Assembly: GCF_005239095.1 (NCBI RefSeq)
Contig: NZ_SZUA01000002.1
Coordinates: 1,159,490 to 1,223,489 of the forward strand
DNA from: Luteimonas gilva
GTDB lineage: Bacteria; Pseudomonadota; Gammaproteobacteria; Xanthomonadales; Xanthomonadaceae
Length of the DNA: 64,000 bases
Direction of reading: 5' to 3'
Positions within the stretch are counted from its first letter, which is position 1; every line of letters begins with the position of its first letter. A model generated the notes under the pieces. The model did no database searches. It was not told the DNA's origin and saw only the letters and a program-made list of their open reading frames with translations. Below are positions 34,286 to 45,435 of this stretch, piece after piece. The position numbers were made by a program, and so were the translations under genes.

Positions 34286-35167
34286 ATGAGCCGTCCCGAC
34301 CTAGCCTTGCTGACGATCTTCGCCGAGGTCGCCCAACGCCGGAGTTTCCGCGCCGCCGCGCGTCATCTGCGCCTGTCCCCGTCGGCGGTCAGCCAGGCGG
34401 TGGGCAAACTGGAGGCGCGGCTGGAGGTCCGTCTGCTGGCGCGCACGACCCGCAGCGTCGCACCTACCGAAGACGGCCGCCGGCTGCTGCAGCAGATCGG
34501 CCCGGCGCTGGACGAAATCGGGGATGCGATGACGCGCTTCCGCGAGGCGCGCGGCGAGCCGGCCGGTTCGCTGCGGATCGTGTCGCATCGCCTTCCCGCG
34601 CAATTGCTGATCGCGCCGCGGATGGCGGCGTTTTCCCGCGCCCATCCGCAAGTCGCGCTGGAGATCTTCGTCGACGACGCCTTAGTCGATATCGTCTCCG
34701 CCGGCTTCGACGCCGGCGTGCGTCTGCACGAGAACCTGGAAGGCGACATGGTCGCCACTTCGTTGGGCGGCGCCCAGCGCATGATCGCCGTGGCCGCGCC
34801 GCACTTCTTCGACGCGCACCGCAAACTGTCCCACCCGCGCGAACTCGCCAAATTGCCGTGCCTGGGCCTGCGCCTGCAGAGCGGCCGCATCTACGATTGG
34901 GAATTCGAACGCAACGGCGAACGCGTCGCGGTGGCGGTGTCCGGGCCGATCACCTTCAACGACGACGACATCATGCTGATGGCGGCCAGGGACGGCGCGG
35001 GGATCGCCTTCGCCTTCGAAAAGCTCATCGAAGAAGACCTGCGCACCGGGCGCCTGGTGCCGATCCTGGAAGATTGGTCGCCGAGTTTTCCGGGGTTTTC
35101 GCTTTACTACCCGAGTAGGCGCCAACTGCGGCCGGCGTTGCGGGCTTTTATTGATTGGATGGCTTAG
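34286..35167 (+). CDS. LysR-family transcriptional regulator
   Basis: A 293-residue LysR regulator. The N-terminal HTH is LALLTIFAEVAQRRSFRAAARHLRLSPSAVSQAVGKLEARL, and the C-terminal effector-binding domain spans residues 90-290. It is transcribed away from the HbpS/sorbosone dehydrogenase operon with a 109-base spacer, the usual LysR arrangement, so that operon is the likely target. The HTH and VRLLARTTRSVAPTEDG block match the subgroup regulating short oxidoreductase operons. The effector is unknown. Confidence 0.93.
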   Translation: MSRPDLALLTIFAEVAQRRSFRAAARHLRLSPSAVSQAVGKLEARLEVRLLARTTRSVAPTEDGRRLLQQIGPALDEIGDAMTRFREARGEPAGSLRIVSHRLPAQLLIAPRMAAFSRAHPQVALEIFVDDALVDIVSAGFDAGVRLHENLEGDMVATSLGGAQRMIAVAAPHFFDAHRKLSHPRELAKLPCLGLRLQSGRIYDWEFERNGERVAVAVSGPITFNDDDIMLMAARDGAGIAFAFEKLIEEDLRTGRLVPILEDWSPSFPGFSLYYPSRRQLRPALRAFIDWMA

Positions 35168-35210
35168 AGCGATCCGCGCCGACGTGCGCCGGCGCGGATC
35201 TGGATGCGCA

Positions 35211-35897
35211 TCAAAGATGCTTGCGGCGTTCGAACTCGGCCTCGGTGGGATGTTCGAGCAGATCGAACGATCCGATTTCGATATCCCCCGCGCGCTCGTA
35301 AGCCGCCATCAGCACGCCGCTCGGCGAGACGGCGGATTGGGTCAGCTTGAAAGCGCTGGGCTGCGTGCCGCTACCGAATAGGCGCTTGCCCGTACCCAGC
35401 GCCAGCGGATAAGTCAGCAGCCGGCATTCGTCGACCAGGTCGTTTTCCAACAAAACTTGCACCAATTCGCTGCTGCCCTGCACCAGAAGGTTGGGGCCGT
35501 CTTGCCGTTTCAATGTGCGCAAGGCCGCGACGATGTCCGAGCCCAACGACTGCGTGTTCGCCCATGAAAGGCTTTCCGGGCGATGGGTGGCCACATATTT
35601 GGTGATGCGGTTGAAGCGCTTGGCGGCTTCGGCGTTCACGGCATCGAAGCTGCCTTGGCCGGGATCGGCTTGGACGTAAGGCCAGTAGGCGGCGAAGATG
35701 TCGTAAGTCTTGCGTCCGAGCAGCAGATCGAATTCCGGCTGCAGACTTTCGTCCATGAACGCGGCGACGGCTTCGTCCCAATAGGCGAGCGTCCAGCCGC
35801 CATGTTCGAAACCGCCGGTCGGGTCTTCGTGCGGTCCGCCCGGTGCCTGCATCACGCCGTCCATGCTGACGAACGCGCCGACGATGATCTTGCGCAT
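35211..35897 (-). CDS. Dihydrofolate reductase-like (RibD C-terminal) protein
   Basis: A 228-residue member of the RibD C-terminal/DHFR-fold group: RKIIVGAFVSMDGVMQAPGG at the N-terminus, LLLGRKTYDIFAAYWPY, NLLVQGSSELVQVLLENDLVDECRLLTYPLALGTGKRLFG. These proteins bind NADPH but are generally neither true DHFR nor riboflavin enzymes; the substrate is unknown. A second, divergent-sequence paralogue lies at 37120-37749. GGAGAAAA lies before the ATG at 35897. Confidence 0.88.
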   Translation of the reverse strand: MRKIIVGAFVSMDGVMQAPGGPHEDPTGGFEHGGWTLAYWDEAVAAFMDESLQPEFDLLLGRKTYDIFAAYWPYVQADPGQGSFDAVNAEAAKRFNRITKYVATHRPESLSWANTQSLGSDIVAALRTLKRQDGPNLLVQGSSELVQVLLENDLVDECRLLTYPLALGTGKRLFGSGTQPSAFKLTQSAVSPSGVLMAAYERAGDIEIGSFDLLEHPTEAEFERRKHL

Positions 35898-36116
35898 GAG
35901 TTTTCTCCTGTCGAGACGGCCGGGAATCGGCGTCTTAGCCAGGCGACGAACGGAGGCGTCGGGGATCGACTTTTAAGGCCGGCCGCTTCGAGCGGCGGTC
36001 AGCCGAGCGTGGAGAGAGGCTGCGGAGCGGGCGCCGATGCGGCGGACGCACGCGCCGAAGCCGAAATCGGATCGCAGCCCGTTCGGCCAAACAGTTTCGT
36101 GCGGAGGATTTATCGA

Positions 36117-36192
36117 TGGTGGCCGGGGAGGGAATCGAACCCCCGACACGGGGATTTTCAATCCCCTGCTCTACCAACTGAGCTACCCGGCC
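36117..36192 (-). tRNA. tRNA-Phe (anticodon GAA)
   Basis: A 76-base cloverleaf on the minus strand. The acceptor GGCCGGG pairs with CCCGGCC, the D arm reads GCTCAGTTGGTAGAGC, the anticodon stem AGGGGATTGAAAATCCCC gives GAA, and the T arm contains GGTTCGATTCC. CCA is encoded. No integrase or att-like repeat is seen beside it. Confidence 0.97.
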
Positions 36193-36357
36193 ATCTGCTG
36201 CGGCCTGGGCCGAGCGAGCCCGTAATGGTACGTAAACGAGCGCCCCCGAGCAAGCCGGACCGTGGCTGAATGCCCTGTCCGACGGCGGGTTGCGGGCGGG
36301 CGGGGCGGGCGCATTATCTGAGCGACGGCGTCCCCACCACCGTTTTAGGAGCAAGCC

Positions 36358-36771
36358 ATGAAGCGCGTTTCCCTGCTGTTGACCGCATCGATGCTGGCGC
36401 TGACGGCCACCGCCGGCTTCGCCAAGGAACCCACCCGCGACGAGGCCCGCTTGGCCAAGTACGAAGCCCACACCGGCGCGCCGGTGAAGAATTTCGCCTA
36501 CCGCGACCCGAGGAGCTGGGAAGTGGTGGACGACACCCACATCCTGATGACCCTGCGTCCGACCGAGACTTATCTGCTGCGCTTGTCGGGCCTGTGCATC
36601 AAGAACGATCGCGGCGCGCCCGCCATCCGCATCAGTTCCCAGGCCGGCCGCGTGCAGGCCGGTTTCGACCGCGTCACTACCGGCGACGAGCCGTCGAGCT
36701 GCCGCATCGAAGAGATCCGCCCGGTCGACATGGCGGCGGTGAAGGCGGCGGGTCAGGCCAAGGCCAAGTAA
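36358..36771 (+). CDS. DUF6491-like secreted protein
   Basis: A 137-residue protein with a signal peptide (MKRVSLLLTASMLALTATAGFA). The mature part reads VKNFAYRDPRSWEVVDDTHILMTLRPTETYLLRLSGLC, the pattern of a small Xanthomonadaceae family (DUF6491) predicted to act in the periplasm. Two Cys (SGLCIKN, SSCRIEEIRPVD) may form a disulfide. GGAG lies about ten bases before the ATG. Function unknown; monocistronic, ended by a hairpin. Confidence 0.8.
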   Translation: MKRVSLLLTASMLALTATAGFAKEPTRDEARLAKYEAHTGAPVKNFAYRDPRSWEVVDDTHILMTLRPTETYLLRLSGLCIKNDRGAPAIRISSQAGRVQAGFDRVTTGDEPSSCRIEEIRPVDMAAVKAAGQAKAK

Positions 36772-36779
36772 TTGCATTG

Positions 36780-36810
36780 ATCTCTCCCCGGCTTCGCGTC
36801 GGGGAGAGAT
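36780..36810. terminator. Bidirectional hairpin between convergent genes
   Basis: ATCTCTCCCC (36780-36789) pairs with GGGGAGAGAT (36801-36810) across an 11-base loop, between the DUF6491 gene and the convergent yggX gene. T runs are short on both sides. Confidence 0.55.
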
Positions 36811-36815
36811 AGCGT

Positions 36816-37088
36816 TTAGGCTCCCGGCGGCACGTAGCCTGCCGGTCTCTCCGCCCCGCCGCCGAACAAGAACTTCTCCATTTCCTTCTCCAGGAAGGCG
36901 CGATGCTTCGGATCGCGCGGCGACAGCCGGTTCTCGTTGATCAGCATCGTCTGATGCGCCAGCCATGCGGCCCAGGCGGCTTTGCCGATGTGCGCGAATA
37001 CGCGCTGACCCAACTCGCCGGGCCAAGGAGCGAAATCCAGGCCTTCGGTTTCGCGTTTTTCGTATTCGCAGTAAATGGTGCGAGGCAT
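36816..37088 (-). CDS. yggX: Fe(2+)-trafficking / oxidative damage protection protein YggX
   Basis: A 90-residue YggX-family protein. It starts [31 protein letters not shown] and has [28 protein letters not shown], the diagnostic blocks. Family members are linked to iron handling and protection of Fe-S clusters. In many gammaproteobacteria it sits directly beside mutY, itself an Fe-S enzyme; here a DHFR-like gene intervenes. Confidence 0.96.
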   Translation of the reverse strand: MPRTIYCEYEKRETEGLDFAPWPGELGQRVFAHIGKAAWAAWLAHQTMLINENRLSPRDPKHRAFLEKEMEKFLFGGGAERPAGYVPPGA

Positions 37089-37119
37089 TCGCTAATTGTA
37101 GCCCGGCTTGGCCGCCGGC

Positions 37120-37749
37120 TCACCGGCGCGCATAGCGCAAGTGCGTGGCGGCGGGGCCGTCGAGAACGCTGTCGATGCGGAACTGCGGCCCGGGTTCGCT
37201 CAGGTTCTCGAAAAGTCGCCGTCCGCCGCCGAACAACACGGGCGCCAAAGCGATTTCCAACTCGTCGACGGCGCCCAAGTTCAAATATTGCTGGATTACA
37301 TCCGCCCCGCCTGCGATACGGACATCGCGGCCGCCTGCGGATTCGCGAGCCAGTTCAAGGGCGCGCTCCGGCCCTTCATTGACGAAGTAAAAGGTCGTCC
37401 CGCCTGGGCGCGCCCACGCTTCGCGTTTTTCATGGGTGAGCACGTATACCGGCGTGTGGAACGGAGCCTCTTCCGGCCAGGCGACTTCGCCTTGGTCGAA
37501 CATCCGCTTGCCCATGATGTTGGCGCCGATGCGCTCCGTGGTGCTGCGAACCAGGTCGTTGACGGGGCCGGTTTCTCCGCCCGAGCCGAGTTTGAGGTTC
37601 TCGCGGAAGTACTGTTGATTGATGATCCAGGACATCAGCGCGCCCCATTTCGCGCCCCAATTCTTGTACTCGGGCTTCCCCATGGTCATGCCTTCCGGCG
37701 CCATGTAGCCGTCGAGACTGAGTCCGATGTTGACGAATACTTTGCTCAT
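37120..37749 (-). CDS. Dihydrofolate reductase-like (RibD C-terminal) protein, second copy
   Basis: A 209-residue RibD-C/DHFR-fold protein: SKVFVNIGLSLDGYMAPEG at the N-terminus, RIGANIMGKRMFDQGEVAWPEE, DVRIAGGADVIQQYLNLGAVDELEIALAPVLFGGGRRLFEN. GAGGAG lies just before the ATG at 37749, with close spacing; an in-frame ATG five codons upstream is possible. It is only distantly similar to the 35211 gene. It sits between mutY and yggX, a pair that is usually adjacent, which suggests insertion. Substrate unknown. Confidence 0.87.
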   Translation of the reverse strand: MSKVFVNIGLSLDGYMAPEGMTMGKPEYKNWGAKWGALMSWIINQQYFRENLKLGSGGETGPVNDLVRSTTERIGANIMGKRMFDQGEVAWPEEAPFHTPVYVLTHEKREAWARPGGTTFYFVNEGPERALELARESAGGRDVRIAGGADVIQQYLNLGAVDELEIALAPVLFGGGRRLFENLSEPGPQFRIDSVLDGPAATHLRYARR

Positions 37750-37939
37750 GATCTCCTCGCGCATGTTCGGATGCCGGTCTAGCGTGCGGATCGCCGACCG
37801 GCGCATACCGCATCGTCACCGCTTTTGAGCCGAGTCCAAGCCGGCTCACTCGTTCGAGTCTATAGGCTTCGATAGCCCTGCGGATAATCCTTTGGGATCT
37901 CCGTGAGCCAGTCGCGTGTGGCCCCGGGTATCGCTGCGC

Positions 37940-39001
37940 TCAACCCGGGCTACGGGGGGCGATGGCTAGAAGCAGCTTGCGGATCGGCGCGGGGATGCCA
38001 AGCGATTCCAGCTCGTCGAACGCGACCCAACGCAAACCGCCATCGTCGTTCACCGCATCGCGCAAACCGAGCCCCTGCCAGCGCAGCGGTTGCAACTGCA
38101 AGCGATAGTGAGTGAACGCGTGCGCGATCGGCTCCAAGGCTTCGCCATGGTCGTAATCGCCGCGCAAATGCTTGCCGAACCAGGCCCGCGCGGTTTCGTG
38201 GTCCTCGGCTTCGGGCAAGGACCAGAGCGAGGCCCAGATGCCGGCGGGCGGCCGCTTCAACAGCAGCACGCGCGATCGCGCGTCTTGCGCCAGCAAGACC
38301 AAAGCGCGACGCTCCGGCACCGGTTTGTTCGGTTTCGCCGTGGGCAATTCGGCGACGCGGCCTTCGCGCAGCGCGGCGCAGTCGCTTTGCAGCGGACACA
38401 GCACGCAGGCCGGATCGTGGCGCGTGCACAGCGTCGCGCCGAAATCCATTTGCGCTTGGGTGTAATCGGCCATGCGCGCATAGGGCAGGTGCGATTCGGC
38501 CAGCCGCCACATCTCCTTTTCGACGGCGGGCGTGCCGGGCCAACCGGCGATGCCGTGGTAGCGCGCCATCACGCGCTTGACGTTGCCGTCCAGGATCGGA
38601 AAACGGTCGCCCCAAGCCTGCGCCAGGATCGCGCCCGCCGTACTGCGGCCGATGCCGGGCAAGGCCACCAGCGCGTCGAGATCGCGCGGCAGATCGCCGC
38701 CGTGCATCTCGACGCAGATCTTCGCGGTGGCGTGCAGATTGCGCGCGCGAGCGTAATAGCCCAGCCCCGACCACAGCGCCAACACGTCGTCTTGCGGCGC
38801 GGCGGCCAAGGCGGGCAGCGACGGCAGCGCTGCGACGAAGCGCTCGAAATACGGAATGACGGTCTGCACCTGGGTCTGCTGCAGCATGATTTCCGACAGC
38901 CACACGCGGTAAGGCGCGCGCGGATGCATCCACGGCAAGTCGTGGCGGCCGTCGCGGTCGTACCAGGCGAGCAATCGCGATGCGAAGCCGTCCGCGCTCA
39001 T
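37940..39001 (-). CDS. mutY: A/G-specific adenine glycosylase
   Basis: A 353-residue MutY that removes adenine mispaired with 8-oxoguanine. The helix-hairpin-helix is LPGIGRSTAGAIL, with catalytic Asp138 in ILDGNVKR and Glu37 in LSEIMLQQTQV. The [4Fe-4S] Cys set is C192, C199, C202 and C208. A C-terminal NUDIX-like domain (LVLLAQDARSRVLLLKRPPAGIWASLW) recognises 8-oxoG. Its ATG overlaps the stop of the AsmA-like gene (ATGA), so it is translated with ftsY-asmA. Confidence 0.97.
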   Translation of the reverse strand: MSADGFASRLLAWYDRDGRHDLPWMHPRAPYRVWLSEIMLQQTQVQTVIPYFERFVAALPSLPALAAAPQDDVLALWSGLGYYARARNLHATAKICVEMHGGDLPRDLDALVALPGIGRSTAGAILAQAWGDRFPILDGNVKRVMARYHGIAGWPGTPAVEKEMWRLAESHLPYARMADYTQAQMDFGATLCTRHDPACVLCPLQSDCAALREGRVAELPTAKPNKPVPERRALVLLAQDARSRVLLLKRPPAGIWASLWSLPEAEDHETARAWFGKHLRGDYDHGEALEPIAHAFTHYRLQLQPLRWQGLGLRDAVNDDGGLRWVAFDELESLGIPAPIRKLLLAIAPRSPG

Positions 39002-40253
39002 CGCGTCGCCGGCTCCGCGATCGCGGGATCTTCGATTTCGATCTCCACGCCTTCCAGATGCGCGCCGGAGACTTCCATCGCCGGCGTGCTCAAGCGACCG
39101 TCGAGCGGCGGCAGCGGCGAACCGTTGCTGCCGGCGTCGATCCAGGTGGCGATGTCCGGCAGACGGAAACGCCCGGCGAACTTCGTCGCATCGCGTTGCA
39201 GATCCAACGCGGCGATATCGGAGAAATCCGCTTTACCGGCGTAATCCAAAACGAACGGCAAGGGCGATTCCGACGCGCCGACCGGCGCAGGCAGGGCGGG
39301 CCAGGCTTGCGGCCATTCCGCGAGCTTGCCGGACAGCCGCAAGCTCAAGCCATCGCCGAAGCTCAAACGGCCGTGCGAATTCAAATTCGGAACGGCGCCT
39401 TCGCCGTGCACGACCGCACCCAACGGCGCGACGGCGATGCCGCCTTCGCGATAACGCAAAGGCCCCGCCAGGCCGAAGACGAAAGGCAGGTCGGTGTCCT
39501 TCGCGAGGTAACGCGCGTTCGCGCCGAGTTTCATGCGATCCAAGCCGATCCCGTCCGCGCCCGAATGCAGGCGGCCGCTCAGCACCGGCGACATCGGCAG
39601 CTTCCAGCCGCTCGATTCGACGGCGATGCGGCCGGCGATGCCGAGGCCGGCGTTCGCTGCCGGTTCGGTCAAAGCGATGCGCAGATCGAAGGGCAGGCGA
39701 GCGCCGTCCAGCGCGAAAGCGCCGCTCGCCGAAGCGCGCACGCGGCGATCGGGATGCAGCGACGGCAGCGACAGATCCAAATCTTCCAGCGCCCAGCCTT
39801 CGCCGAAGGCGCGGCCGCGGCCGATGCGCAGGCCGTCGGTCAATATGGGGATCTTGGTTTCGCTCGGCGGACGCGACGCTAGCCAACGTTGCAGCGCGGC
39901 GACGTCCAGTTGCGGTTCGTCCAATTCGATGCGTTCGACGGTGAGGTCCGCGCCGCGGGCGCGGATCGTCGACCAAGGCAGGGTCAGGTAGATACGCTTG
40001 GCGCGCAGCAGCGGCGCGGAGGCGCCCGGTTGCTTGGCGACCACGTCGCGCACCGCGATCATCGGCGTGCCGAGCAGACGGTATTCGCTGGCGCCGCTCG
40101 CGGCGATTTCAAGGCCGAGCGCGTCGCCGGCGCGGGACAACAACAGGCTCGCGACGCGATCGGGTTGCGCGAACCAGCGCAGCGCGAGCAGGCCCAGCAA
40201 AACCAGAACCGCGATCGCGACCAGCCAGATGCGGATGCGGCGGCTCACGGGCA

Positions 40254-40254
<1 letters not shown>
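38998..40254 (-). CDS. AsmA-like membrane-anchored protein
   Basis: A 418-residue protein with one N-terminal membrane helix (residues 9-27, WLVAIAVLVLLGLLAL) and a long beta-rich periplasmic part with AsmA-type features, such as LGLEIAASGASEYRLLGTPMIAVRDVVAKQPGASAPLLRAKRIYLTL. The AsmA superfamily takes part in lipid transport between envelope membranes; a specific role here is not shown. Its start forms a TGATG overlap with the ftsY stop, and its stop overlaps the mutY start. Confidence 0.78.
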
Positions 40255-41309
<1,055 letters not shown>

Positions 41310-41365
41310 TGCCCATTAATCGCGGAGAATGCGCGCATGTTAACAAACGCGGACCGGCATCCCGC

Positions 41366-42498
<1,133 letters not shown>

Positions 42499-42518
42499 CC
42501 GTCACCTGGGGGATACAC

Positions 42519-43007
42519 ATGAAACTCACCACCCGTCTGATGCTGGCCGCCTGCCTTGCGTTGCCGTTCGCGGCCTGCAACAAGGAAGAAAAGCCGAAGG
42601 AAGCGGTCGCGGCCCCGGTCGCGGTGCCGACGACCGGCGACAAGAAGGCCTGGCAGGAATACATCAAAGACGTCGCCAAGCGGAACATGGAAGGCGTCAC
42701 CAGCGCGCCCTACGCCTACTTCCTACCCGACGAATCCTCGCCCGATTTCGCCGGCGAGTACGAGCGTCAGCTGGAAAAGATGAAGGGCGACGTGGGCCGC
42801 GGCATTCTGGAAGGCAATATGCTCGTGTTCGGTTCACCGGCTTCGGCCAAGATGGCCGACGCGGTGATCGAATCGTTCAAGGAAATCCAGCCGGGTTCGA
42901 TGAAGGGCGTCAAAGTCGTCTTCATCGGCGCGGCCGCCGACAACGAGCGGGTCAAGGCGGGCGTGGCGCCGGCCGGCGTCGATTACGTTTTCGTGCAGAC
43001 CAAGTAA
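42519..43007 (+). CDS. Small lipoprotein of unknown function
   Basis: A 162-residue lipoprotein. The signal MKLTTRLMLAACLALPFAAC has the lipobox PFAA-C at Cys20, so it is membrane-anchored. The mature part reads KAWQEYIKDVAKRNMEGVTSAPYAYFLP and MKGVKVVFIGAAADNERVKAGVAPAGVDYVFVQ, a pattern shared by an uncharacterised family in this lineage. GGGGGA lies five bases before the ATG. It sits between coaD and a ferredoxin gene, where the same order occurs in relatives. Function unknown. Confidence 0.8.
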   Translation: MKLTTRLMLAACLALPFAACNKEEKPKEAVAAPVAVPTTGDKKAWQEYIKDVAKRNMEGVTSAPYAYFLPDESSPDFAGEYERQLEKMKGDVGRGILEGNMLVFGSPASAKMADAVIESFKEIQPGSMKGVKVVFIGAAADNERVKAGVAPAGVDYVFVQTK

Positions 43008-43011
43008 TAGT

Positions 43012-43043
43012 GAAGCCGCGCGGGCGGTCGTCCGCGCGGCTTC
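43012..43043 (+). terminator. Hairpin after the lipoprotein gene
   Basis: GAAGCCGCGCGG (43012-43023) pairs perfectly with CCGCGCGGCTTC (43032-43043) four bases after the stop. No T run follows, so it may be a transcript-stabilising hairpin rather than a terminator. Confidence 0.5.
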
Positions 43044-43059
43044 GGTAAAGCCCGCCTTT

Positions 43060-43152
43060 TAGGAGCGGCTTTAGCCGCGAGCTCTTTACTCAAGCTCCGG
43101 CCACGTCTTTCGGGACGTGCGGAAAAGGCTCGCGGCTAAAGCCGCTCCTACA
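43060..43152. repeat. Palindromic repeat, TAGGAGCGGC variant, copy 6
   Basis: TAGGAGCGGCTTTAGCCGCG and the inverse GGCTAAAGCCGCTCCTA flank a 50-base centre. It sits between the lipoprotein gene and the ferredoxin gene. The copy at 58563 is the same variant. Confidence 0.82.
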
Positions 43153-43155
43153 TAA

Positions 43156-43428
<273 letters not shown>

Positions 43429-43463
43429 AAAGCCAATCTCGCGAGCCGAAGACGCTCGAAGCC

Positions 43464-43561
43464 GTCATTCCCGCGAAAGCGGGAATCCAGTGTCTTTCGC
43501 TTGGGTTCCGCACGCTGCGGGAACGGCAAAGTCGCTGGATTCCCGCTTTCGCGGGAATGAC
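43464..43561. repeat. Palindromic repeat, GTCATTCCCGCGAAAGCGGG family, copy 2 (in the ggt N-terminus)
   Basis: GTCATTCCCGCGAAAGCGGG and the inverse TCCCGCTTTCGCGGGAATGA bound a 98-base element. It lies between a good ribosome site (GAGGAG before ATG 43425) and the signal peptide of gamma-glutamyltransferase. Confidence 0.88.
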
Positions 43562-45320
43562 GGCTAAAAAGCGATTCGCCGCATCCGTCTTGCTCGCAGG
43601 ATTGCTGCTTTCTTCCACCGCCTGCGCCGACGCCCGCCGCGAACAACCCGCCGCCGCGCATCCGCCCGGCGCCGCCATCGCCAGCGCCCACGCTTTGGCC
43701 ACGGAAGCCGGCATGCAGATGCTGCGCCAGGGCGGCAACGCGTTCGACGCCGCGGTGGCGACTTCCGCCGCGCTGTCGGTGGTCGAGCCGATCAGCAGCG
43801 GTCTCGGCGGCGGCGGCTTCTTCCTGCTGCACGATGCGAAAACCGGCAAAGACATTTTCGTCGATGCGCGCGAAACCGCGCCGGCCGCGGCGACGCCTGC
43901 GGAATACCTGCTGCAGAACGGCGAGTTCAACCGCGACCGCGCCGAGAACGGGCCGTGGTCGGCCGGCATTCCCGGTTTGCCCGCCGCGTTCGTCCACTTG
44001 GCCGACAAATACGGCCAGTTGCCGCTGAAGACCACGCTGGCGCCGGCGATCAAGCTCGCGCGCGAAGGCTTCCCGGTTTACGGCCGTCTCGCGCGCGGCT
44101 ATGCGTCGCGGCGCGCGGTGATGGAACGCTACCCGGGCACGCGCGCAGTGTTCCTGGCCGGCGGCGCGCCGATCAAGGAAGGCGACGTCTTCAAGCAGCC
44201 CGACTTGGCGCGCACGCTGGAATCGCTGGCGTCGAAGGGTTTCGACGGTTTCTACAAAGGCGACGTCGCCGAAAAGCTCCTCGCCGGCGTGCATGCGGAA
44301 GGCGGGCGCTGGACCGCGCAGGAACTGGCCGGCTACCGGGTCAAGGAGCGCGCGCCGATCAGCTTCAAATACCGCGATTGGCGCATCGTCACCGCGCCGC
44401 CGCCGTCCTCCGGCGGCATCGCGCTGGCCGAGATGCTGCAGATCCTGCAAGGCTGGGATCTGCGCAAGCTCGACGAGGCGCACCGCATCCATCTGGTGGT
44501 GGAATCGATGCGCCGCGCGTTCCGCGACCGCACTTTCTATCTGGGCGATCCGGATTTCGTGAAGATCCCGATGCGCACGCTGGCCAGCCGCGACTACGCC
44601 GCCGGCCTGCGCGCGACCATCCATCCGGACAAGGCGACGCCGAGCGATCTGCTGTCCGGCCAGCAGACGCCGTTGGAAGACGAAGAAACCACCCATTTCT
44701 CGATCATCGACGCCGCAGGCAACCGCGTCGCCGCGACCCAGACGGTGAACCTCACCTATGGTTCCGGCTTGATTCCGCCCGGCACCGGCGTGCTGCTCAA
44801 CGACGAGATGGACGATTTCGCGCTCAAGCCGGGCACGCCGAACGCATTCGGCGTGATGGGCTACGACGCCAACGCACCCGCGCCCGGCAAGCGCATGCTC
44901 AGTTCGATGACGCCGACCTTCATGGAGTCGCCCGACCGCGTCGCCGTACTCGGCACGCCGGGCGGTAGCCGTATCATCACCATGGTGCTGCTGGGCGTCC
45001 TGGGTTACGACCAGGGTCTGGACGCGCAAGCCGTCGCCGCATTGCCGCGCTACCACCACCAGTGGATGCCGGACGAGATCGAAGCCGAGAGCGGGGCAAT
45101 CCCCGGGCCGGTGGCCAAGGAACTCCAAGCCATGGGCCATGGTCTGGATCTGCCGAGCGACGAAGCCGCCGGCGGACGCGGGTCCAGCCACGTCTGGGGC
45201 AATCTGCAGACGGTGCTGTGGGACCGCAAAGCCGGCACGCTGACCGGCGGCAGCGATCCGCGCAATCCGGTGGGCAAGGCCGAGGTGATGGCGGCTCCCG
45301 CCGCGGCGAAAGCTCGGTGA
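43557..45320 (+). CDS. ggt: Gamma-glutamyltransferase
   Basis: A 587-residue N-terminal nucleophile hydrolase that cleaves gamma-glutamyl bonds such as in glutathione, in the periplasm. The nucleophile Thr lies in DEETTHFSII, and PPPSSGGIALAEMLQ, GSGLIPPGTGVLLNDEMDDF and SSMTPTF are conserved; autocleavage is expected before the Thr. The signal is MTAKKRFAASVLLAGLLLSSTACADA. The reading frame extends to ATG 43425, which has GAGGAG and overlaps the ferredoxin stop, but the added 44 codons are repeat sequence. Translation may therefore use either start. Confidence 0.94.
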   Translation: MTAKKRFAASVLLAGLLLSSTACADARREQPAAAHPPGAAIASAHALATEAGMQMLRQGGNAFDAAVATSAALSVVEPISSGLGGGGFFLLHDAKTGKDIFVDARETAPAAATPAEYLLQNGEFNRDRAENGPWSAGIPGLPAAFVHLADKYGQLPLKTTLAPAIKLAREGFPVYGRLARGYASRRAVMERYPGTRAVFLAGGAPIKEGDVFKQPDLARTLESLASKGFDGFYKGDVAEKLLAGVHAEGGRWTAQELAGYRVKERAPISFKYRDWRIVTAPPPSSGGIALAEMLQILQGWDLRKLDEAHRIHLVVESMRRAFRDRTFYLGDPDFVKIPMRTLASRDYAAGLRATIHPDKATPSDLLSGQQTPLEDEETTHFSIIDAAGNRVAATQTVNLTYGSGLIPPGTGVLLNDEMDDFALKPGTPNAFGVMGYDANAPAPGKRMLSSMTPTFMESPDRVAVLGTPGGSRIITMVLLGVLGYDQGLDAQAVAALPRYHHQWMPDEIEAESGAIPGPVAKELQAMGHGLDLPSDEAAGGRGSSHVWGNLQTVLWDRKAGTLTGGSDPRNPVGKAEVMAAPAAAKAR

Positions 45321-45327
45321 TGCCGGC

Positions 45328-45416
45328 TTTGTAGAGCGGGGCTTGCCCCGCTGCTTTGTTGGAATAGCGTCGCGTTGGCCGTGTATAAAGCAGCGGGGCA
45401 AGCCCCGCTCTACAAA
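45328..45416. repeat. GTAG-type palindromic repeat (SMAG-like), copy 2
   Basis: TTTGTAGAGCGGGGCTTGCC and its inverse GGCAAGCCCCGCTCTACAAA flank about 45 bases, filling the spacer between ggt and the next gene. Confidence 0.82.
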
Positions 45417-45435
45417 GAAAGAACGAGAAGCGTCC

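Noticed and set aside
36117..36192. Genomic island at tRNA-Phe (or at tRNA-Pro, 9821-9897)
   Set aside because: No integrase, no duplicated 3' tRNA end and no composition shift beside either tRNA.
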